Assembly (NCBI GenBank): GCA_016207625.1
Contig: JACQPF010000287.1
Location: 1-17,534 of the forward strand
Direction: 5' to 3'
Length of the DNA: 17,534 nucleotides
From: Elusimicrobiota bacterium
Lineage (GTDB): Bacteria; Elusimicrobiota; Elusimicrobia; FEN-1173
Shown: piece after piece, positions 1 through 9,100 of the stretch
Position numbering within the stretch: position 1 is the first letter of the stretch
How the letters are laid out: each line of letters starts with the position of its first letter
Made by a program: the position numbers and the translations under genes
Notes under the pieces: generated by a model
Databases searched by the model: none
Seen by the model: only the letters and a program-made list of their open reading frames with translations
Told to the model about the DNA's origin: nothing

Positions 1-13
1 CCCCTCTGTTATC

Positions 14-42
14 TTGTTAATGAATTAACATAATAATTATCT
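14..42 (+). promoter_or_regulatory. Putative promoter of giant gene A
   Basis: TTGTTA at 14-19 resembles a sigma70 -35 box. The AT-rich stretch at 31-42 could hold a -10 box, for example AATTAT at 35-40 with a 15-base spacer or TTATCT at 37-42 with 17; neither match is good. Transcription would begin within a few bases of the ATG at 55. No purine-rich Shine-Dalgarno sequence precedes that ATG, so the mRNA may be nearly leaderless or use an SD-independent start. The call rests on composition and position only. Confidence 0.25.
16..29. promoter_or_regulatory. Inverted repeat in the leader of giant gene A, possible operator
   Basis: The arms GTTAAT and ATTAAC are perfect inverted complements around a GA spacer. 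They lie 26 bases before the ATG, in a 54-base leader that is clearly more AT-rich than the gene. A weak -35-like TTGTTA (14-19) overlaps the left arm, and AT-rich -10-like sequence (31-42) follows. A transcription factor bound here would cover the promoter, so an operator role is plausible. AT-rich palindromes also arise by chance, and no regulator gene is visible in the window. Confidence 0.3.
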
Positions 43-54
43 ATCTATGACAAC

Positions 55-147
55 ATGAAAAAAACATCACTCGCGCTGAAAACCATAACGCTCCTGACGA
101 GCATTACCTTTCTATTCACCACGCTGGCGTCTCCGTTCGCCGAAGCA
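55..147 (+). other. Signal peptide of giant protein A
   Basis: Residues 1-31 show a positive n-region (Lys2, Lys3, Lys9), a hydrophobic core of Leu, Ile, Phe and Thr (about 10-25) and an A-E-A cleavage motif before Ser32. This is a standard Sec/SPase I pattern and supports the ATG at 55. It places the following TIKI-like domain on the outer face of the inner membrane. That is awkward for the ATP-dependent domains further along the chain, unless a later hydrophobic segment returns them to the cytoplasm. Confidence 0.8.
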
Positions 148-3100
148 AGCCTTTTCCGTCCCCCTGAAGATCAACGCTCAACAATTTGGCAGCAAAGGAA
201 AAGAACCGCGCGAGGCCACATCGAGCCTTTGGCCCTCTCCCCGTCTGAACGCTCTCCTTCTCCTCTCTCTTTTGAAACGGGTCTACCCATCCCGCAATCC
301 GCCGGCGCGACGACGGAGAGTTTCTGGCCCTCGTTGGCCTTCCCGGCCGCGGCGTCTCCGATGGTCATCCACATTCAAGACGCCCACGGCGTCTATGCCG
401 CGCAGCGAAACGCCGCCCGCATCCTGGAAGCCCTGGCTGAGAATTCGCACGAACACGCCTCCGGGACAGCATCGCCGCTGCTTGTGGCCGTCGAAGGCGC
501 TTGGGGTCCCGTCGATACCCGCTGGCTTTCCACCTTCCCCGACAAGAACCTGCGAAACCGGATTTCCGAAAATTTCCTTCAGAGCGGCCAGATCACGGGA
601 GAGGAGTATCTCTCGGTCACAAGCGACGAGCCGGTCATCCAAATCGTCGGGGTTGAAGACCCGGACCTGTATCGCGCCAACAACGCCGCCAAAGAGGCCG
701 TACAGTCCGAGCGAACGAGGGTATTGGACTATTTGAGCCAATTGTCCAAGCGCGTGGACACGTTGAAACAATCCGTTTATCCCCCCTCGCTTTTTGAGTT
801 GGACCGCCTGACCCAGTCCCACAGTGACCAACGTCTTTCCCTGGCTTCCTACACGCAAGGAATGAAAAACCTTTGGAACGGACGTTTCCCGGCTCACGAT
901 TACCCCAACCTGACCCATCTCCTGCAAACCACCTCATTTGAGAACCGATTCCCGCGTCAAGCCTTAGAAAAAGAGCTCCAATCTTTCTTGAGCGCTCTGG
1001 ATGAAAAACTCCCTGAGTCGGCTCTCACCTCCCTTCTCTCGCAGGCAGCGGAGCTTCGCCAGGGCCAGTTGAGTCCCCGCGTCTTCTATGAAGGGATCAT
1101 CCATCTCGCCGGACAAATGGCCGCGGCTCCACCGTTACCTCTTATCCAGGAATACGTGCGTTATCTGGCCGAACGCGAGCAAATCGACACGCTCCAACTC
1201 TTGCAAGAGCTTGAACATCTGCGCCGCGTGCTGGCGGACCGGCTTTTGGAAACCGAAACATCGGGCGCATTCGCGAAAACGCTTTCCCACGCCGACAAAT
1301 GGGTGTCTTTGAAAAAACGTCTCTGGTCCCTCGAAATGTCTCCCCAGGAATGGACCGCCTACCGTTCCGATGCGTCGCGCCTGACATGGTCCAACATCGA
1401 GTCTTCCCTCATGGAACTTGAGGCCAAGAAAGGCATCGCTCCCAAACCCACAAGCGACCGCAATGCGATCGTATCCGTCGTTCAGCGGGTTGAACCGGTG
1501 GCGGAACATTTCTATGAATTGGCCCTCCGGCGCAACCACGCGCTCGCCCAAAATGCTCTGCGGGAAGCTCACCGGCGCGGCGCGAACCGGGTCGTCCTCA
1601 TCACAGGCGGATTCCATACGCCCGGCTTGACGCGGATCCTGCGCCGCCAAGGGACCTCTTACCTGGTCGTCATGCCGCGCTTTGAGCTGGAGGGTCCGTC
1701 CCGCGGCACCCTGCGCGAAATGAGCCGGTTTGGAACCCCATCCGGCCGCCAAGAACTGCAGGCCCAAGTTTTGTCCATCCTCCAATTGATCCTGCCGCCG
1801 GCGGAAGCGGAACACCTCGCCGGGGAAATGCTGCGCACCAACCCCGACGAGCACGCCAACCTGAAGGGCATCGAATGGGTTCCCCAGGTGATCGCCCAGG
1901 GGGATGAGCGGATCCTGATCGGCGCCATCCAGGGGCATGAAAACCGACGGCCGTTCATCGTGTCCTATCAGGGCCAAGGCCGACCGGAATTCGTCGTCGG
2001 TGATGAAGCCGTTTTGGAGTGGCTGTCACAACGTCCCGTCAAATCTTTATCGGAAGCCGACCGACGGCGCTTGTCCCGCAAAATGGAGTCGGTCTGGCTT
2101 CAGTTTCACAAGGCCCACCGGCCGGCCATCAATGCGTTCTGGGGCCTAAAACGCTCCCCATACGCACGACTCTCTGTGATCACCCGGTCTTGGCTGGAAG
2201 GGCTTAAGGAATCGGTTCTTCGCCATACCCCGGCGCGGGTGAAACCGGCCATAGCAAGGGTCCCGGCCTGGGGAGTGGCGATCATCCTCCTCATACTCAG
2301 CGCGGCTGCCTACTTCGGGATCCTCGAACCTATTTATCAATACCTCGCTCATGGGATCGGCCCCATGTCGTCCCAGGTGGCGACCGCCTCCTTCTTGCCC
2401 GCGTCAAAAACGGCGGCTGGCGTCATTCAAATGATGTCGGTCGTGGTTGGACTCGTCATCAAAGTCAAGATGGACGGGAAAGACCAGGAAACCGACACCT
2501 ACGACGTCGCCTTCAAACAACCGATCGACAAACAGATCGCGATCCTTTCCCAGCTCCTCTCGGATGAAAAGGATGAGCCGTCGGCCGCCGCCGAGGAGAT
2601 ATTCCAGCTCATCCTGTCTTTCAGCAGCTTCCGCGCGGGAGAGATCTACATGTCGCTGGGCGAAGCTCAAAAGCGCAAATTGCTGGACAAGTTCAGCGCG
2701 GACACCATCGGCCGTATTTTGAACGGGGTTGATGACTATGTGCCGCAAAAACAAATCAACGATTGGGCGTGGAGGCTGGGAGAGATCAACGCTGAGGTTC
2801 CAGAGCTTGAAGAACTGTTCTCGGGATATTCTCTCGACGAGAACGCATTGAAAAGCAATATTTATCTTGATGAACTTTCTCGAAAAAAGAACGTCATCAT
2901 CGAGCGTCTGACCGGCAACCTCCACATCGCCGACACCTCAAAGCGTCTTTCAGGTGTCGAGGATAAGAAAGGCGAACTGAACGGACTCGAGGAATTCATT
3001 GTCGAGTATCGGAATTATGAAAACACCATCTACCATCCGGAGATCGTCGCGGGCGTTCAAAAGCTGGCCAAAGAGCGCTTGGCGGAGGCGGAACAGGACT

Positions 3101-6100
3101 TGCGCACGCGCCGCGACCTTTTGACCGCGCTCCAAAAAGAGAAGGATCCCGCACGCACACTTGAGCTGTTGAGATTGCGCCTGGCCGCGATGATCGACGA
3201 GAAACAGCGGATCGACAAGAAACTGATCGCCATGCAGAGACCAGACCTCACCCATCCTCCCGAAACAAGCGAGCAAAACAGGAAACATTTCATCGCCATG
3301 AAGGCGAACAGGGAAATTGACTTCATCCGTGAGCACCTCTACCAATGGGACGACAACACCCAAAACCTGGGCAAACTCAACCACATCGGCGTCGTCTATC
3401 GCGCCGCCCAGGCGGTGTCCCGGCGCATTGCGGCCAGAAGCCTCATTGACGTCACCAGCATTGTTCACTCAACTTTCAACACCCCCGAAGCGTCCCCGCC
3501 GGACCTCGTCGAAACCCGGGAAGCCGTCAACCACACGCTTCGCGCCATCCGCCAAACTCGTTCCCCGGCCGTCAGCCTGTCGTTGCCCTGGGAAGGGAGC
3601 GAGATTCATTTCCGGGACACATTGGTCCGCCGCCTCCTCACGGACGACGCGCTCCGTCCGACCCTCAAGCGCCAAAAGGTCGTTTACGTCGATCTTTGGG
3701 CCCTGCACGAATCTTTAGGCCCGGACAAGTTCTTCAAAGACGTTAAGACGATCCTTTTGGACGCCAGCGAAATGGGGGACGTCACCCTGATCATCAACTT
3801 GGACGATCTCTCAAAAATTTTACACATCGGGAACAAGGATGAGGTGTCCCTGTTCGACGACATCCTTCTCTTTTGGCAACACCTGGAGCATCCGCCCTCT
3901 CTCATCGCTCTCGCCTCGGAACAGACCCAAAGGAACTACATCAACCGGTCAAAAGTCTTCTCCACGGTCTTCGAGAATCATTCCACGAACCTGACGCTCC
4001 CCTCCACGCAAAACTTGCTCCAAAGGATCGCGGAAGCCGCCGAGAAAAGGAACGGCCTTCGCGTCGCCGCCGATATCGTCGGGCGGCTCGTTGAAACCAT
4101 TCGAGAAACCCGTATGTTCAACCTCCCCGAAGCCGTCCGCGCGCTCGAATGGACCGCCGCCGCACGTCAGCTCAATCAACCGTCCGAGGAACCGTCGAAA
4201 GAGATCACATGGCCGGAAGTCCGAAGCGTGATTGAGGAATCCGCCTCGGAAAACCTTTCTTTGGAACGACGCATCCGCGACCAGCTCGACAAACTTCCCA
4301 TCGACGTCCAGGTGGCCATCACCAGCGAGAAAACCCGCCTGGACAACATGAACCCAACCGATGCCGAGAGAGGCATGGTGGTGGATTACATCGACACCCT
4401 CCTCCGTCTCCCCTGGCCCAAAGCCACCGAGTCGGAAGCCGCTCCGGGCTCCGGAATGAGCGAAAAGGACATTAAGGAAATAATCCGAAAACGTGTCGAA
4501 ACCGCGCGGGCCATTCTGGACAAAGGCCATTACGGGCTGGAAAAAGTGAAAGAGCGGATCTTGAAATACATCGAACAACAGGAGAACCAGAGATTGATGG
4601 GAAAAAAATTAACGGGAGACGTGCTCTGCTTCTCCGGCCCTCCGGGCGTCGGCAAAACGTCCATCGGCGCGGCCATCGCAGAAGCCACGGAACGCAAATT
4701 CGTTCGCGTACCCATGGGCGGGGTGGATGATACTTCCGAAATCACCGGGCACACGAGGACATACACCGGCGCCCTGCCCGGACGCATCATCCAGGCGATT
4801 TTGGAGGCCGGAACGGACAACGTCGTCATCTTCTTGGACGAAGTGGACAAGATCCAGCAAGGGTTCGCAGGCGACCCCCGTGACGCGCTCCTGGACGTCC
4901 TGCATGCCGCCAACAACGCGTTCCACGACCTTTACGTCGATCTCCCATACGATTTGTCCCGAGTCTTATTCATCGCGACGGTCAACAACCCCGAAAACCT
5001 CCCGGGGCCGTTCAGGAACCGCTTGGAAATGATCCAGCTCGACGGTTATAAAGATGACGACAAAGTGGAAATCGCCGCCCGACACCTCTTGCCGGACCTC
5101 ATGAAAGAAATGGGCCTTACGGATAACCAGGTGGCCGTTTTTGACGATGACCGCCGGATCCGTCCGGAGATGATGGACGCCCTCCGATTGATCGTTCAAG
5201 ATTACGATCGGGAACCGGGAGTCCGCAGCCTGAAGCGTCTCCTCCGCAGCCTCCTGCAAAAAGCGTATTACCAAAAAACGAAAGAACGCGTGAAAGACCC
5301 CATCGTCCTCAACCGGGAAAAGGTCAAACAATTCCTAGGTGCGCCCAAAGCGTATGACAAGGTCCGCGACGAACAATCCTGGGTTCCCGGCGAAGTCATC
5401 GGCTTAGCCTGGACTCAAGAAGGCGGAGAGACCCTGACCATTCAAACCGACGCCCTTGCGGCTTCCGCCGATGAAGAGACGACGTTGGACATCACCGGCA
5501 ACATCCAAGACGAAATGCGAGTCAGCGCCGATACCGCATTGGAGGCCGTCCGGCATCTCTCGAGCGGATGGGGCCTCACTGACGGCGACTTCGACAACGT
5601 CAAATTTCATCTCCACGTTCCGGACATGGCCATACCGAAAGACGGCCCCTCCGCCGGAGTCACCATCGCGACCTCCCTCCTCTCCTCGCGCACGGGCCGG
5701 CGCGTCCGGGGCGACGTGGCCATGACCGGCGAGGTGGATAAATTCGGCCGCGTCAGCGCCATCGGGGGCCTGCAGGACAAGCTCCTCGCGGCCCAGCGGG
5801 CCGGCGTGAAAACTGTCTTCATCCCCAAGGAGAACCAAGACGCCCTCAGAAACATTTATTCCACAACCCCGCGCCTCCGAGGGATCACCGAGGAAAAAGG
5901 GGTTCAACAGCTTTTCGTCCCGAGAAAACAGTCCCGCGAAAACGCCACGCCGGCGGAGAGGAAAGAGGTGGAGGAATGGGGGACCATCCTCACGGCTCTG
6001 CGCGGCAGCGTCTCCGCGCTCCACCTGAAGTTGGCGGAGGAGACTCCGGAAGGGTTGTCCATAGTTGGGGACAAAGACGCCGTCCAAGCCCTGTTGAAAA

Positions 6101-9100
6101 AACACCCGCAAATCCGCGTGCCAATGACCGTCGTTCTCGTCGATCATGTGGAGGAAATCTGGAGACAGGCGCTGATGGCGCCTCAAGCAAAGAAAAACGG
6201 GTTTGCCCGGGCGGACGTCCTGATCGGCCTTTCCGCTCTCCTCCTTGCGGTCCTCTTCGTCGCACCAACGATCACTTCCTTCCTGCATGGCGCGCCGTTC
6301 CTTTCCCTGGACACCGCCGCTCTACTCGGCGGATGGGGCGACGGGCTCCAAACCGCGGCGGATTGGCTCGGCAACTTGCTCTCACCCAAACACCAAGGGG
6401 TCATGCAGAGCGGCGTCTCCATGTTGGGGGCCGGGATCTTCGCCATGATCTTCAAGACCTCCGCCGGTTCTGAAATTAACGTTTATGAGACCGCTTTTAC
6501 CGAAGACACGGATGCGCAAGCCAACGCCATTGCCGAGTTGCTGATGGAAGACACCCCTGAAAGCCTAAAAACAGCGGAAACCATATGCCGGCTCGCGTTA
6601 GGACATCCGCGTGCGTTTTCACAGATCGGCCGGATTTTCCTCATCTTCAAGCAAAATCCCGAATATTACTCATACTATAAAAAGGCATTCCTATCATTCT
6701 CCCCCGTGGTTTCCGGGAAGATCTTGTTTGCGATCCGGCATGACTTAAAAGACGCGGCTCATGAGGAATACAAAACTCAAATCGCAAGCGAAAAACAAAT
6801 CCTGGAAAGACTCAAGCCGTTCCTGGAGAAGCCGGCGAAACTCGCGACTTTGATTGAAACCGAACGAGAAACCATGCTCGCACACATCAAAAAGCTGACC
6901 TCCGAGATCGAAGGAGAAAACGCCGTCCTTGAGAGATCGATCCGGAACGCGGGCGGGAGCGAAAACGCCGAGACCCGCGCAAACCTCCTCGACCAAAACC
7001 GGGCCATGCTCGCCGGCCTGAGCGGCATCGCGGAAAGGCTCGTCAAGAAAGAGGACTTACCCTCTGTCTTGCCGGACTACGTCCGCATTGTCGAGCGCCA
7101 CATCAAACACGTCCAATCCCGCGCCTATGATTTCGCAGTGCCCATGTTGAGTCAGGAATTCTCCTTGAAATCAACCCTTTACGAATCTTTCTATTCGACC
7201 ACGATGTTCTTGCATTTGACCGATATCGTCGCTATTTTGGACGCGGAGCCGGCCACGCGCCCGAAAATCGATGTCCTGATCAGCGCGTATTTAAGCCATC
7301 TGAAACTCGCCGAGCATTACCGGACCGGCCTGCTCACGGATCTCTCCCAATCCAAAAAGGACGACTCGAGCCTGTCGGACTTGAAAGGCGCCTACCACGA
7401 AGCTGTCGGTTCCGCCCTGACGGTCTTAGGCACGGAACACGAACGGGTGATGACGATGGTCACGTCTTTGAAAGAAACGAGAACCCTCATGCCTTCGCTC
7501 GTCGCGTCGCGGATCCTGGAGGATGCCGGGCTTCCACCGGTTCACAAATCCTATCGCGTCCTTTACCTCGACGTCACGAAGCTCCCGGCATCCCGCGAGG
7601 AAGCCGTACCCGTTGTCCTTTCGATACTGGCCATGGCTCAGAACGCGGGAGACATGCTCCTGTTGATGGATATGGACGAATTTTGCATAAAATTGGGCCA
7701 ACAGAGCGCGAAAGCCCTGGACTTGATTCTCTCGAGGCGCCGGGCGATCATGAACCAGCGGGATGGCGTCCGTGGGGCCGGCGACCTTCAGCCGCTGCCC
7801 ATCGTGTTCTTCAGCTCCGAAGAGTCCCACGCCACCATGCGGGACCTCTCCTCCGACTACGACGCCACTTCCAGGGTCCATGTGCTGAAACAGGACGATG
7901 AGAGCCACTTGCTTTCCCTGGAAATCCGACGCATGGAGGCCGGCAACAACATCCATTTTCACAAGGATGCGGCGGCTCACCTGCATACACAATTAAAATC
8001 CAACAAGTGGGACTACCAGCACGCGCTGTCCGTCGCCCAACGCGCCGCCGGCACGGCCGACCGGGACAACCAACCCGAGATCACCAAAAACGATTTGGAT
8101 CTCGCCTCCGATGTCCTCGACAACGAAAAGAAGGTCCGGCTCTCCCAAGAACAGTATTTCCGTCAAAAAATCCGGTCCCTCCCCAAGCACATCAAAGAAG
8201 CGGCCAACGCCCAGTTGGGCCGCCTTCTCCACACAGCCAACCGCAGCTCGCTTTGGAACAACATCACCACCTATCTCAAATGGCTTGTGGACTTGCCCTG
8301 GCCGTCAGGAGCCAAGGAGGAGCCGAAGACGGACGACGAAATCGAGAAAGCCACCCAGGCGGTCATCCAAAAAGCGGAGGCCGTCTTGGAGAGGGACCAC
8401 CACGGATTGTCGAGTATCAAGAAGGGCATCTTGGAATACATCGCCATCAACACACGCCAAAGGATGCTTGGCATCAAAACGACCGGCAAGATCCTTTGCT
8501 TCGTAGGCCCCCCCGGTGTCGGAAAGACGACCCTGGCTCAATCCATTGCCGACGCCACGGACAGCAAACTGGCCAAGATCTCGCTGGGCGGCTTAAGCAA
8601 CAACGCGGAGCTCCTCGGTTTCCGGCGCACATACGTGGGAGCCATCCCCGGCCGCATCATCCGGGCGATCAAGAAAGCCGCGTCTCCGAAACGTGTGCTC
8701 CTCTTCGACGAAGTGGATAAAATGGGCCGCGGCCAGCATGGTGACCCCTCCAACGCCCTGATCCACATTTTGGACCCGGACCACAACAACGCCTACAAAG
8801 ACCATTATCTGGACGTGCCGTACGACCTGTCCAACGACATCATCATCGTCACCGCCAACGACTTGGAAAAGATCCCCAAACCCATCCTGGACCGTCTGGA
8901 AGTGATCCATTTCCGCGAGTACACCGAGGACGAAAAAGTGGAGATTGGCCGGCGCATGATCTCCCGCCTCAGGTCGGAGCTCGGCATCAACGAGGACCGC
9001 GTGAAGATCGCCAACATCGGCGCGGTGGTCCGTAAAGTGTTGAAATACACCCAGGAACCCGGCGTCCGTCAGCTTGAGAAATTGATCAAGAGCCTTTTGC

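Noticed and set aside
3579..3585. Degenerate Walker A inside the first coiled-coil to Clp-like junction of protein A
   Set aside because: The bases around this point give only ordinary sequence; the nearest candidate for a P-loop, PWEGSEIHF, lacks both the GK and the Thr/Ser.
5404..6288. A 294-codon open frame on the - strand
   Set aside because: It is antisense to the active Lon peptidase domain, whose conserved dyad shows that the + strand is the coding one.
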